From assembly GCF_021729885.1 (NCBI RefSeq), contig NZ_CP063401.1, positions 3,836,501 through 3,900,500 of the forward strand: a stretch of 64,000 bases of DNA. Direction: 5' to 3'. Below, piece by piece: positions 25,331 to 36,405 of this stretch. Under the pieces are notes generated by a model, which saw only the letters and a program-made list of their open reading frames with translations, did not search any database and was not told the origin of the DNA. How positions within the stretch are numbered: position 1 is the first letter of the stretch; the number at the start of each line of letters is the position of its first letter. The translations under genes were made by a program, and so were the position numbers. This DNA is from Devosia sp. SL43. Lineage in GTDB: Bacteria > Pseudomonadota > Alphaproteobacteria > Rhizobiales > Devosiaceae.

Positions 25331-25681
25331 CTACGCCTTGGGCTGAGGCTCATCGGCCGTTTCGGCGAGGAAATCGCCGAGGCGGTCGAGCCGCTTGACC
25401 CACATGGTGCGGCGGTCGTTGAGCCATTGCTCGGCCAAACTCAGGGCCTCGGGCTGCATCTGCACGGTGCGGACCCGTCCGACCTTTTGCGACGACACGA
25501 GGCCGCTATTCTCGAGCGCCGCCAAGTGCTGGACCACGGCGGGCAGGGACATGTCGAAGGGCTTGGCCAGCTCACTGACCGAAGCCGGTCCACGACTGAG
25601 ACGGTCGATCATGGCGCGACGTGTCGGGTCGGCCAGCGCCTGGAACATGAGATCGAGATTGGTCGGCTGTTGGTTAAGCAT
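25331..25681 (-). CDS. Second ArsR-family transcriptional regulator
   Basis: Winged-helix regulator, 116 residues from MLNQQPTNLDLMFQALADPT. The HTH SVSELAKPFDMSLPAVVQHL and the wing GLVSSQKVGRVRT are close in type to the ArsR at 24474, and metal-binding cysteines are absent. The SRPBCC-linked subgroup usually has one such partner, so here two regulators flank a single SRPBCC gene. The alternative start eight codons upstream (25705) is possible. It is divergent from the DUF305 gene, whose expression it might control. Confidence 0.88.
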   Translation of the reverse strand: MLNQQPTNLDLMFQALADPTRRAMIDRLSRGPASVSELAKPFDMSLPAVVQHLAALENSGLVSSQKVGRVRTVQMQPEALSLAEQWLNDRRTMWVKRLDRLGDFLAETADEPQPKA

Positions 25682-25783
25682 AGCGTTAAGTAACAAAGTC
25701 GATCCGCCCATGTCAATCGACTTGACCTTCCCATTGGGCAATCCGTCAGAACGGCAATCACCAATCAATGTAGGAGATTTGCG

Positions 25784-26134
25784 ATGAAATCGCTGTTGCT
25801 CGCGTCCGCTGTCATTCTCGGACTGGCGGCACCCGCCGTCGGGCAGGATCATGCTGGTCACGGCATGGTTGGCACGGGAAGTGCCGCCACCGAGGCCTAC
25901 AAGGCCGCCAATACCAAGATGCATACCGACATGGACATCGACTATAGCGGCGATGCCGATGTCGACTTCATCCGGGGCATGATCCCGCATCATCAGGGTG
26001 CGGTCGATATGGCGCGGATCGTGCTGGAGCACGGCGCCGACGCCGAGGTGAAGGCGTTTGCGGAGGGGATCATCGCGGCGCAGGAGGACGAGATTGCCTG
26101 GATGGAGGCGTGGCTCGCTAAGAAGGGGCTTTAG
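25784..26134 (+). CDS. DUF305 periplasmic protein
   Basis: Secreted 116-residue protein of the DUF305/CopM-like group. The signal peptide is residues 1-20 (ending PAVGQD). The mature part is rich in His and Met: HAGHGM near the start, [18 protein letters not shown], then the family hallmark [16 protein letters not shown]. These residues suggest metal (copper or silver) binding, known for some members. AGGAGA precedes the start. Its stop overlaps the stop of the convergent lacI-type gene. Confidence 0.88.
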   Translation: MKSLLLASAVILGLAAPAVGQDHAGHGMVGTGSAATEAYKAANTKMHTDMDIDYSGDADVDFIRGMIPHHQGAVDMARIVLEHGADAEVKAFAEGIIAAQEDEIAWMEAWLAKKGL

Positions 26135-27156
26135 TCCCGTCCTACCCTGCTGACCGAGTTGCGCACGATCAGCTCACTGCGCAGCAGCACTTCCTTCTTG
26201 GCGGGAGGCTTGCCTGAGAGCAGCGCCAGCAACAGGTTCATGGCTTCCTCGCCGATGCGGAGGCGGGGTTGCTTCATGGTGGTCAGCGCGGGGGTGACGA
26301 AGCTGGCGAAGGAAATGTCGTCAAAACCCATCACCGAGAACTGGCGCGGCAGGTCATACTTGCGGGCATTGAGGGAAATGATGACGCCGAGCGCCGTGGC
26401 GTCGTTTACGCAGAGGAAGGCGGTGGGCAGCACGTCGCGGACGAACATCTGCTCGGTGGCAGCGCGCCCTGACTCCGTGGAGCCGTCGCCATCAAGGATC
26501 AGGCGCGGATCGACTGGGATGCCGGCACCGGCCAGGCCGGCACGATAGCCCTGCTCGCGCAGGATGTTGACTGCCTTGCTGGTCGAATGGCCGATAAAGG
26601 CGATGCGACGGTGGCCCTGCGAGATCAGGTGTTCGCACGCGATCCGGGCACCTTCGAAATTGTCGACGCCGACAAATGGCACCTCGTCGTCAGGCACGGG
26701 CTCGTTGACAGCAACCATGGGTGGCAGGCGCGACTCGCCGCCCTCATTGCCGAAGCCATAGGGCAGGTGGCCCGTGAACAGAATCAGCCCATCGGCCTGG
26801 TTGGAGCTGATGAAGCGGAGGTAATCGGTTTCGCGGGCCGGGTCGTTCTGCGTATTGCCGATCAGCACGCCATAGCCGCGCTTGCTGGCCTCGGTCTCGA
26901 GCCCGACCAGGATATTGGAAAAGTTCGGGTCGCCCACATCGGGCGCCAGAATCAGGATCATGTTGGATCGCCGCATGCGCAGCGAACGGGCCATGGCATT
27001 GGTGGTGTAGCCGGTACGCGCGACGGCCTCGGTGACGCGGCGGCGCGTTTCGTCGGCGACCTTGGACGGCTCGTTGATAGCGCGGCTGACCGTGGCGATG
27101 GATACGCCGGCGATCGCCGCGACGTCCTCGATTGTGGCCAGTTTCTGGTGCTGCAA
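26131..27156 (-). CDS. LacI-family transcriptional regulator
   Basis: Repressor of 341 residues. The HTH at the N-terminus reads [20 protein letters not shown], followed by the hinge [15 protein letters not shown], and then a periplasmic-binding-protein-like sensor domain with [20 protein letters not shown] and the C-terminal [19 protein letters not shown]. It is divergent from the sugar ABC operon at 27354 and almost certainly controls it through the tandem operators at 27257-27291. The inducing sugar is not evident. Confidence 0.93.
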   Translation of the reverse strand: MQHQKLATIEDVAAIAGVSIATVSRAINEPSKVADETRRRVTEAVARTGYTTNAMARSLRMRRSNMILILAPDVGDPNFSNILVGLETEASKRGYGVLIGNTQNDPARETDYLRFISSNQADGLILFTGHLPYGFGNEGGESRLPPMVAVNEPVPDDEVPFVGVDNFEGARIACEHLISQGHRRIAFIGHSTSKAVNILREQGYRAGLAGAGIPVDPRLILDGDGSTESGRAATEQMFVRDVLPTAFLCVNDATALGVIISLNARKYDLPRQFSVMGFDDISFASFVTPALTTMKQPRLRIGEEAMNLLLALLSGKPPAKKEVLLRSELIVRNSVSRVGRD

Positions 27157-27256
27157 CCTAAGCCCCGTCCATCCCTGGCGCCCGCGTTTGCTGCCTGTAG
27201 CAGATGGCGCGGAGGACGCCAGACCCTCCTCTAACGGTGATCCCGTTTTCCATCTG

Positions 27257-27291
27257 TGTAAACCTTTACATGGATCATGAAAACCTTTACA
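27257..27291 (+). promoter_or_regulatory. Tandem LacI-type operators of the sugar ABC operon
   Basis: TGTAAACCTTTACA (27257-27270) is a perfect inverted repeat with a CC centre. TGAAAACCTTTACA (27278-27291) is a second copy with one changed position, 21 bases further on, about two helical turns. Both lie between the divergent LacI and ATPase genes, 63-97 bases before the ATPase start. Confidence 0.75.
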
Positions 27292-27353
27292 TGCTTGATG
27301 AAGGACGGAGAGACGGGCCCAAACCCGCCGCGTTCGAGGGAGGGGCTTCCACT

Positions 27354-28895
27354 ATGACCAGTGCCGAAGGCACGCCTGGGCCTGCAATCCTGTCGGCGAA
27401 CAGGGTCAGCAAGTCGTTTGGCGAAATTCCGGTGCTGTTCAGCATCGATTTCGACATTCGTCCCGGCGAAGTCCACGCCATCATCGGCGAAAACGGCGCG
27501 GGAAAATCCACCCTCATCAAGATTTTGTCGGGCATCGAGCAGCCGACTTCGGGTTCGATCAGCTATGACGGCCAGATGGTAACGCTGCCGCCCAACGGTG
27601 CGGCTGAGGCCATGGGTATCGTACTCATCCACCAGGAACTGAACCTGGCGGAAGACCTGACGGTAGCGGACTCGATATTTCTCGGTCAGGAACTCAAGAA
27701 ATTTGGCTTCCTCGACGTGCGTGAGATGCGCAAGCGCGCCGCCGCCGTCATGGAAACGCTGCATGTGCATGTCGATCCCGACGCACGCATCAATACGCTG
27801 TCGGTGGCCGACAAGCAGATGGTGGAAATCGCCAAGGCCATCAGCCGCGACGCGCGCGTGCTGATCATGGACGAGCCGACGGCGGTGCTGTCGATGTCCG
27901 AGACGCAGACCCTGTTCGAGCAGATCCGGCGCCTCACGGCACGCGGCGTGGCGGTGATCTTCATCAGCCACAAGCTCGACGAGATCATGGAACTGGCCAA
28001 TCGGGTGACCGTGCTGCGCGACGGGCAGTTGATCGCCACTGTCGGCATGGAAGCGCTGACGCCCGATTCCATCGCCCAGATGATGGTGGGCCGCGAACTG
28101 TCCAACCTCTATCCGCCCAAGCACGAGCCCGATGTCGATGTCCCCGCCGTTCTATCGGTGCGCAACCTGGTGGCGCGCGGCGTAAAGAACATCTCCTTTG
28201 ACTTACGCCGGGGTGAAATCCTCGGCTTTGCGGGACTGATCGGCTCGGGCCGGACGGCAGTGGCGGAGGCGGTCGTTGGCCTGATTCACCGCAGCAGCGG
28301 CGAGATCGCGCTTGATGGCAAGCCTGTCAATTTCGTGCGGGTCGCCCAGTCGGTCGATGCGGGCATCGCCTACATGACCAAGGATCGCAAGGGCAAGGGC
28401 CTGCTGCTCAATATGGGCCTCCGGCCAAACCTGACGCTGCTGACGCTGAAGAAGCATCTGCGCGCCGGCTTCCTCGATACCGGCAGCGAGACGAGGGCGC
28501 TTGAGCGCGCGGTGCGCCGGTTCGATATCCGCGCCCGTGACGCCTCGGTGGCGGTTGGCCGCCTTTCGGGCGGCAACCAGCAGAAGCTGATGCTGGGCAA
28601 GACGATGGAAAGCGAGCCTGAGATCATCATCATGGATGAGCCGACGCGCGGCATCGATGTCGGCACCAAGCAGCAGATCTACCACATCATCGCGGCCCTG
28701 GCGGCCGAGGGTAAGTCGATCATCGTCATCTCATCGGAGATGCAGGAAGTGATCGGGCTGAGCCACCGCGTGGTGGTGATGCGCGAGGGGCGGCTCGCCG
28801 GCGTGCTCGAGGGCGCCGAAATCACCGAAGCAGAAATCATGCGGTACGCCGCCGGCATCAAACAGAGTGACCACAATGACCGCATCAGCGCCTGA
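27354..28895 (+). CDS. Sugar ABC transporter ATP-binding protein (RbsA/MglA type)
   Basis: Double-ATPase subunit of a ribose/galactose-type importer, 513 residues. The start MTSAEGTPG is chosen because GGGAGGGG lies just upstream; the frame is open back to 27204 but would include the operators. The first domain has GENGAGKST, LSVADKQMVEIAKA and VLIMDEPTAVLS. The second has the degenerate Walker A GLIGSGRTAVAEA usual in this family, LSGGNQQKLMLGK and IIIMDEPTRGIDVG. It overlaps the permease gene by 20 bases. The substrate sugar is unknown. Confidence 0.93.
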   Translation: MTSAEGTPGPAILSANRVSKSFGEIPVLFSIDFDIRPGEVHAIIGENGAGKSTLIKILSGIEQPTSGSISYDGQMVTLPPNGAAEAMGIVLIHQELNLAEDLTVADSIFLGQELKKFGFLDVREMRKRAAAVMETLHVHVDPDARINTLSVADKQMVEIAKAISRDARVLIMDEPTAVLSMSETQTLFEQIRRLTARGVAVIFISHKLDEIMELANRVTVLRDGQLIATVGMEALTPDSIAQMMVGRELSNLYPPKHEPDVDVPAVLSVRNLVARGVKNISFDLRRGEILGFAGLIGSGRTAVAEAVVGLIHRSSGEIALDGKPVNFVRVAQSVDAGIAYMTKDRKGKGLLLNMGLRPNLTLLTLKKHLRAGFLDTGSETRALERAVRRFDIRARDASVAVGRLSGGNQQKLMLGKTMESEPEIIIMDEPTRGIDVGTKQQIYHIIAALAAEGKSIIVISSEMQEVIGLSHRVVVMREGRLAGVLEGAEITEAEIMRYAAGIKQSDHNDRISA

Positions 28896-29880
28896 TACCG
28901 CGGCCAAGCCGACACGCGCCTTCCGCCTCGATCTCAAGACAGTGGGGCCACTACTGGCGCTGGCCCTGCTGATCCTGCTGGGTATCTCGCTCAACGAAAA
29001 TTTCCTGACCTACAACAACCTCACCAACGTGCTGGCACGCTCGAGCTTCATCGGCATCATCGCGATCGGCGCGACGTTCGTCATCACATCGGGCGGGCTC
29101 GACCTGTCCGTCGGTTCGATGGCGGCGGTGATTGCCGGCGTCATGATCATGGTGATGAACTGGCTGATTCCCAGCATGGGCATCAGCTGGAGCGTCGTGC
29201 TGGCCGGCATGGCTGCCGGCATTCTGCTCGGTGGAGTCGCCGGCGTGTTCAACGGCATGATGATCACGCGGGGCCGTATTGAAGCCTTCATCGTGACGCT
29301 GGGCACCATGGGCATCTTCCGCTCGCTGGTGACGTTCCTCGCCAATGGCGGCACGCTGTCGCTGAACTTCGAAGTCGCCGACGTCTATCGCCCGGTCTAT
29401 TACGACGGCCTGCTTGGCGTGCCCTATCCGATCATCGTCTTTGCCCTGGTGGCGATCGCCGGCGAAATCGTCATGCGCCGCACCGCCTTCGGCCGCCACT
29501 GTGCCGCCATCGGATCCAATGAGCAGGTAGCCCGCTATTCCTCGATCAATGTCGATAACGTCCGCCTGATGACCTACATCCTGCAGGGCGTGCTCGTCGG
29601 CGTCGCTGTGCTGCTCTACGTGCCGCGCCTCGGCTCGGCCTCGAGCACCACTGGCGTGCTGTGGGAACTGGAAGCCATTGCCGGTGTGATCATCGGCGGC
29701 ACGACGCTCAAGGGTGGCTATGGCCGTATCTGGGGCACCGTCGTCGGCGTGGTGATCCTCGGGCTCATCGGCAACATCCTCAACCTGCAAAGCCTGATCA
29801 GTCCCTATCTCAACGGGGCCTTCCAGGGCGTCATCATCATTCTCGCCGTGCTGCTGCAACGGGGCAGCCGCCGCACCTGA
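28876..29880 (+). CDS. Sugar ABC transporter permease (RbsC type)
   Basis: Inner-membrane permease of 334 residues with about nine helices, family BPD_transp_2. Typical blocks are FVITSGGLDLSVGSMAAVIAG near residue 75, GRIEAFIVTLGTMGIFR and GVIIGGTTLKGGYGRIWGTV. Starts at ATG 28876; GTG at 28867 in the same frame is an alternative. It overlaps the ATPase gene and precedes the binding-protein gene by 52 bases. Confidence 0.93.
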   Translation: MTASAPDTAAKPTRAFRLDLKTVGPLLALALLILLGISLNENFLTYNNLTNVLARSSFIGIIAIGATFVITSGGLDLSVGSMAAVIAGVMIMVMNWLIPSMGISWSVVLAGMAAGILLGGVAGVFNGMMITRGRIEAFIVTLGTMGIFRSLVTFLANGGTLSLNFEVADVYRPVYYDGLLGVPYPIIVFALVAIAGEIVMRRTAFGRHCAAIGSNEQVARYSSINVDNVRLMTYILQGVLVGVAVLLYVPRLGSASSTTGVLWELEAIAGVIIGGTTLKGGYGRIWGTVVGVVILGLIGNILNLQSLISPYLNGAFQGVIIILAVLLQRGSRRT

Positions 29881-29932
29881 GCGAGCAAGAATTTACATCG
29901 CCCATCCAAGGGCACTTACGGGAGGACTACGC

Positions 29933-30883
29933 ATGAAACTGGCTAAATCCCTATTGGCAGCGACGGTTATCGTCGGCGCCCTGGGCGGCGTTGCCGTCGC
30001 GCAGGACAAGATCGTCATCGGCGTTTCGGTTCCGGCGGCCGATCACGGCTGGACCGGTGGCGTCAACTACTTCGCCCAGCAGGCCATCGAGCGCCTCGGC
30101 GCCACCTATCCGGATGTCGAGTTCGTCTTCGCTTCGGCGCCCGACGCGCCCAAGCAGATTGCCGACATCGAGGACATGGTCGCAACCCGTGGTATCGATG
30201 CGCTCGTCATCCTGCCGGGCGACCCGGACGCGATGACTTCGGCCATCAAGCAGGTCAAGGACTCCGGCAAGTTCGTCACCGTGGTTGACCGTCAGCTGTC
30301 GGTCGACGGCGTGGAAGACCTCTACGTGGCCGGCGACAATCCCGGTCTCGGCGCCAACGCTGCCGCCTATATCAAGGAACAGCTGCCCGAAGGCGGCAAC
30401 ATCGTCATTCTGCGCGGCTTGCCGATCCCGATCGACCAGCAGCGCTTCGACGGCTTCATGGCCGGTATCGAAGGCAGCAACATCACTGTTCTCGACGACG
30501 AATTCGCCAACTGGAACCGCGATGACGGCTTCAAGGTGATGCAGGACTTCCTGACCCGCTTCCCTGACATCAAGGCCGTGTGGACCCAGGACGACGACAT
30601 CTCCCTGGGCGCCATCGAAGCCATCAAGCAGGCTGGCCGTGAAGGCGAAATGTTCATCGTCGGCGGCGCCGGCATGCAGCAGATCCTGCAGGCCGTTGCT
30701 GCGGGCGACGCGCTGACCCCGGTCGACGTCAGCTACAGCCCTGCTATGATCGCCACCGCGATCGAACTGACCACGTCCCACCTCGTCGGTGGCATCCACG
30801 TCAACGGCCGTTTCGTGCTCGAATCAACGCTGATCACCCAGGACAATGCGGCTGAATACCTGGACGCCGACAGCCCGTTCTGA
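29933..30883 (+). CDS. Sugar ABC transporter substrate-binding protein
   Basis: Periplasmic binding protein of the ribose/galactose type (Peripla_BP_4), 316 residues. The signal peptide is residues 1-23 (ending GVAVAQD). The mature N-terminus IVIGVSVPAADHGWTGGVNYF is diagnostic, and VILPGDPDAM and VWTQDDDISLGA are ligand-cleft blocks. It is last in the operon, after GGGAGGAC as ribosome-binding site, and ends at a strong terminator. The ligand cannot be told from sequence alone. Confidence 0.92.
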   Translation: MKLAKSLLAATVIVGALGGVAVAQDKIVIGVSVPAADHGWTGGVNYFAQQAIERLGATYPDVEFVFASAPDAPKQIADIEDMVATRGIDALVILPGDPDAMTSAIKQVKDSGKFVTVVDRQLSVDGVEDLYVAGDNPGLGANAAAYIKEQLPEGGNIVILRGLPIPIDQQRFDGFMAGIEGSNITVLDDEFANWNRDDGFKVMQDFLTRFPDIKAVWTQDDDISLGAIEAIKQAGREGEMFIVGGAGMQQILQAVAAGDALTPVDVSYSPAMIATAIELTTSHLVGGIHVNGRFVLESTLITQDNAAEYLDADSPF

Positions 30884-30908
30884 TTGGTTCGCTGATCAAG
30901 CAATGCGG

Positions 30909-30938
30909 AGGGCGCCCGGTGGGCGCCCTTTGTCTTTT
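30909..30938 (+). terminator. Rho-independent terminator of the sugar ABC operon
   Basis: AGGGCGCCC and GGGCGCCCT form a perfect 9-bp stem with loop GGT, followed by TTGTCTTTT. It lies 26 bases after the binding-protein stop. Confidence 0.85.
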
Positions 30939-30977
30939 GGGAGCGGCGCCAGCCAAGCGCTGTTGGAACCTCGTGCC

Positions 30978-31178
30978 TCAAGCCGCTTCCGGCGTATACC
31001 CCGCCTCGCGAATGGCTTCCTCGCCCTTCACCCGGTCGCCGGTAAACTCCACCCGGTGCGTCGCCAGGTCCACCGAGATATCAGCCCCCGGCAGCGCCTC
31101 CTCCAGTGCCTTGCGCACCGTGCCCACGCAGTGGCTGCAGGTCATGTCGTTGACGGCGAAGATGGTCTTGTCGGTCAT
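30978..31178 (-). CDS. copZ: Copper chaperone, heavy-metal-associated domain
   Basis: A 66-residue single HMA domain. The start MTDKTIFAVNDMTCSHCVG is one base after the cueR stop; the frame further upstream is not coding. The copper-binding motif MTCSHC is at about residues 11-16, and EAGYTPEA at the end is typical. It would carry copper(I) in the cytoplasm to CopA. It is third in copA-cueR-copZ. Confidence 0.92.
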   Translation of the reverse strand: MTDKTIFAVNDMTCSHCVGTVRKALEEALPGADISVDLATHRVEFTGDRVKGEEAIREAGYTPEAA

Positions 31179-31179
31179 G

Positions 31180-31586
31180 TCAGTGTCCTTTCGAAATGGG
31201 GTGCTCGCCGGCCAGGTCGTCGAGAATGGGGCAGTCCGGGCGGTTGTCGCCGCCGCAGCAATGGGCCAGGTGCTTGAGGGTTTTGACCATGCCCTGGAGT
31301 TCGGCGATCTTGCTTTCGAGCGCCTGGATATGGCCGGTCGCAATGTCCTTCACCTCGGCGCTGGCGCGTGTCTTGTCGTGCCAGAGGCCCAGCAGGGTGG
31401 CGGTTTCCTCCACCGAGAAGCCCAGCGTTCGCGCCCGTTTGACGAAGCGGAGCACGTGGACTTCGTCCTCGCCATAGACGCGGTAGTTGCTGCCGGTGCG
31501 CAAGGGCGCGCGGATGAGGCCGATGGATTCGTAGTAGCGGATCATCTTGGCCGATACGCCCGTGGCGCTGGAGGCTTGGCCGATAT

Positions 31587-31590
<4 letters not shown>
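31180..31590 (-). CDS. cueR: CueR, copper-responsive MerR-family regulator
   Basis: Activator of 136 residues. The HTH begins [20 protein letters not shown], as in CueR. The dimerisation helix is at about residues 75-108, and the metal-binding loop [14 protein letters not shown] carries the two conserved cysteines eight to nine residues apart. It lies within copA-cueR-copZ, with an ATGA overlap to copA. The matching operator is at 33875-33895 before copA, so it would activate its own operon. Confidence 0.93.
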
Positions 31591-33845
<2,255 letters not shown>

Positions 33846-33867
33846 GATGGTTCACCTCGTCCGTGGG

Positions 33868-33898
33868 TATATAGACCTTCCCATGATGGGAGGGTCAA
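33868..33898 (-). promoter_or_regulatory. CueR-type promoter and operator of copA-cueR-copZ
   Basis: On the copA strand, TTGACC (33898-33893) and TATATA (33873-33868) are separated by exactly 19 bases, the long spacer of MerR-family promoters. Within it (33875-33895) is a 21-bp inverted repeat of the form ACCTTCC-N7-GGGAGGT-like, with one mismatched pair, matching CueR operators. The predicted start lies about 16 bases from the copA ATG. Confidence 0.8.
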
Positions 33899-34014
33899 GG
33901 GGTTACTGCGACAATCGTGGGCAGTGCATGCGGCAGGATGGCGCTGCGACCTTTGCGCAGGTTAAAGTGCTGGCGGCGCGAGCCTATATGGACGGTGTCA
34001 GGAGACGACATGCC

Positions 34015-34731
34015 ATGCAGCCCGTCCGCAACGACATCCACAACTCCACCATTCCCGTGCTCTGCCAGAGCTGTGAGGCTCGCCACCAGGGCATATGCGG
34101 CGCGCTGACGCCGGAGCAGCTTTCGGCCCTGGCGCGACACACGCGACGGGTGCATCACGATGCGGGTGACGAGCTGCTGGCCGATGCCGAGCCGATCACC
34201 AGCTACGGCAACGTGCTGCGCGGCGTGGTCAAGCTGTCCAAGGTGCTGGAAGATGGCCGGCAGCAGGTGGTGGGGCTGCAGTTTGCGCCTGACCTGCTGG
34301 GACGGCTGTTCGCCAATGAGAGCCGGGTGACGGCTGAGGCGGCGTCGGATGTCGATCTTTGCATGGTGCCTAAGGGCGCGATGGAAGCTTTGGTGCGGGA
34401 AAATCCTGCGCTGGAGCATCGCGTCATGCTGCAGACGCTGCGCGAGCTCGACGAGGCGCGCGACTGGATGGTGACGCTGGGCCGAAAAACGGCTGCCGAG
34501 AAGGTGGCGAGCTTTCTTTATCTGATCGCCAGCCACATCGATCCCACGGGGGAGGTCACGACCTTCGACCTGCCGCTGAGCCGGACCGATATCGGCGATT
34601 TTCTGGGCCTGACCATCGAAACCGTGAGCCGGCAGATAAGCAAGCTCAAGGCCGATGGGGTGATCGAGATCGAGAACTACCGGCATGTGTTGGTGCCGGA
34701 TCTGGCGCGCTTGCGGGTGCGGTGCGGGTAG
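34015..34731 (+). CDS. fnrN: FnrN/FNR-type oxygen-sensing regulator
   Basis: Crp/Fnr-family regulator of 238 residues. The start MQPVRNDIHNSTIP has GGAGA nine bases upstream; an ATG nine codons earlier exists. Cysteines for an oxygen-sensitive 4Fe-4S cluster are present: CQSCEARHQGIC near residue 19-30 (C-x2-C-x7-C) and one in DVDLCMVPKG near residue 113. The cyclic-nucleotide-type fold follows, and the HTH at about 190-215 is RTDIGDFLGLTIETVSRQ. It sits next to cydDC/cydABX, which carry an FNR box, so it probably activates them at low oxygen. FnrL or FnrN naming is interchangeable here. Confidence 0.9.
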   Translation: MQPVRNDIHNSTIPVLCQSCEARHQGICGALTPEQLSALARHTRRVHHDAGDELLADAEPITSYGNVLRGVVKLSKVLEDGRQQVVGLQFAPDLLGRLFANESRVTAEAASDVDLCMVPKGAMEALVRENPALEHRVMLQTLRELDEARDWMVTLGRKTAAEKVASFLYLIASHIDPTGEVTTFDLPLSRTDIGDFLGLTIETVSRQISKLKADGVIEIENYRHVLVPDLARLRVRCG

Positions 34732-34752
34732 GTCACAGCTCTCACCCCACGC

Positions 34753-36405
34753 TTACTCTAGCCGACCATTTCTGAGTGTCAGCACCCGGTCGATTGTCCC
34801 CTCGGGGATGGCTGCATGTGTGACCACGATGACTGTGCGACTCTGCGCGGCCACATGCAGGGTTTCGAAGAATGCCACCTCCGCCGTGCGATCGAGGCCT
34901 GTCGTCGGCTCATCGAGCAACAGTATCTTTGCATCGGACAGCAGCACGCGGGCCAGGCATAGACGCCTTGCCTGACCGACCGAGACGGTGCGGCCACCTT
35001 CTCCAATAAGGGTATCGAGCCCCAACGGCAGCGTACGGACGAAAGGTTCGATGCCGGCGGCGGCGAGGGCGTCCCACAGCGCTTCGTCATCCGCGTTGGG
35101 GCGCGCGAGCAGCAGGTTGGCGCGGATGGTGTCGTTGAACAGCGGGCTGTCCTGGCTGAGCAGGGCCAGGCTGGCATGGACATCGGCTTGTAACAGCGCC
35201 GGAAGGGCTACGCCACCGAGGGTGATCCGGCCCAGTTGTGGTTCGGCTAAGCGAAGCAGCAGCGCTAACAGGCTCGATTTGCCGCTGCCGCTGGGGCCAG
35301 TGATGGCGATGTGCTCGCCTGCAGAGGCTTTGAGCGAGAGGTTGCTCAGGATCGAAGGCGCATCATCGTAGCCAAAGGTCAGGTCGGTGATGTTCAGGTC
35401 GAATCTCGGGGGCAGAGCGGCGGGCGTCGCTGGATCGGTGATGGCGATCGGCGTGTCGGCGATGGCCCTGAGCCGTTCGGCTGCGGCGATGGCGGTGGTC
35501 AGCTTGCCGACGCTGCGCACGATGGTGCTGGTGGCTTCGAAACTGCCAGCAATGGCCAGCAGCAGGCCGGCAAGGACCGGCCCGTCGATCTGGCCGGCAG
35601 TGAAGGCGTTGAGCCCCAGCCAGAGCGCGCCGACCAGGGCAAAGGCGGCGAGCGCCTGCACCCCAAAGCCGGACATAGCCGTGAGCGTAGCGAGGCGACC
35701 GCGAGCCTGAGCGAGGCGTTGCGCGGTGGAGAGAAAATCAGCTTGAGCCGAGCCGAGGGCGCCGAACAGGATGAGATCGGCATGGCCTTCGATGCCGTCG
35801 AGCACGGCGGCGCGGGCGAGGGCGGCACTGGTGACGATGTCGCTACCCACTTTGCGACTGGCGATGACCAGGCCGGTGGGCACCAGCGCGACCGCCGCGG
35901 CAAAGCAAATCCCATAGACCAAGGCCGCTGATGGCAGCAGCCAGGCGAGGACGGCGGTGAGTGCGCCGCCGATCAGGAGCGCCGCTGCAATCGGGCCGAT
36001 AGCGACGAGAAAGGCGGTATCGAGCGCATCGACATCGGCGGTGAGGCGGCTGACGAGGTCGCCATGGCGCAGGCCACGATCGCTCAGCGGCAGGCGGGGA
36101 AACAGGCGCGCGAACAGCCAGCTGCGGATGTCGGTCAGCAGGCGCAGGGTGGCGTCGTGCCCGGTCAGCCGCTCGCCGTAGCGCGCGAGAATGCGGATAA
36201 ACGAGAATGCCCGCACCAGCGCCGAGGGAACGAAGAGGTTGAAGCCCAGGCCTGCCGTGGTCAGCGCTGCCGCGGTGATGAACCAGCCGGAGGTGCCGAG
36301 CAGCGCCACGCCGGCCGCCAGCACGATCAGCGACAGCAGCAGGGCGAGCAGCAGGCCCTTGGCCTGGGCGGAAAAGAGGTGGCGGAAAGCGAGGAGGGCT
36401 CTCAT
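34753..36405 (-). CDS. cydC: CydC, heterodimeric ABC exporter subunit for cytochrome bd assembly
   Basis: ABC exporter half of 550 residues, with six membrane helices in the first 300 residues and the ATPase domain after it. Walker A GPSGSGKSS, the signature region in RTVSVGQARRL (a degenerate form common in CydC) and ILLLDEPTTGLD are seen. CydDC exports thiols or transports haem-related ligands needed for cytochrome bd maturation. The ATG overlaps the cydD stop. It is convergent with fnrN, with 21 bases between stops. Confidence 0.92.
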   Translation of the reverse strand: MRALLAFRHLFSAQAKGLLLALLLSLIVLAAGVALLGTSGWFITAAALTTAGLGFNLFVPSALVRAFSFIRILARYGERLTGHDATLRLLTDIRSWLFARLFPRLPLSDRGLRHGDLVSRLTADVDALDTAFLVAIGPIAAALLIGGALTAVLAWLLPSAALVYGICFAAAVALVPTGLVIASRKVGSDIVTSAALARAAVLDGIEGHADLILFGALGSAQADFLSTAQRLAQARGRLATLTAMSGFGVQALAAFALVGALWLGLNAFTAGQIDGPVLAGLLLAIAGSFEATSTIVRSVGKLTTAIAAAERLRAIADTPIAITDPATPAALPPRFDLNITDLTFGYDDAPSILSNLSLKASAGEHIAITGPSGSGKSSLLALLLRLAEPQLGRITLGGVALPALLQADVHASLALLSQDSPLFNDTIRANLLLARPNADDEALWDALAAAGIEPFVRTLPLGLDTLIGEGGRTVSVGQARRLCLARVLLSDAKILLLDEPTTGLDRTAEVAFFETLHVAAQSRTVIVVTHAAIPEGTIDRVLTLRNGRLE

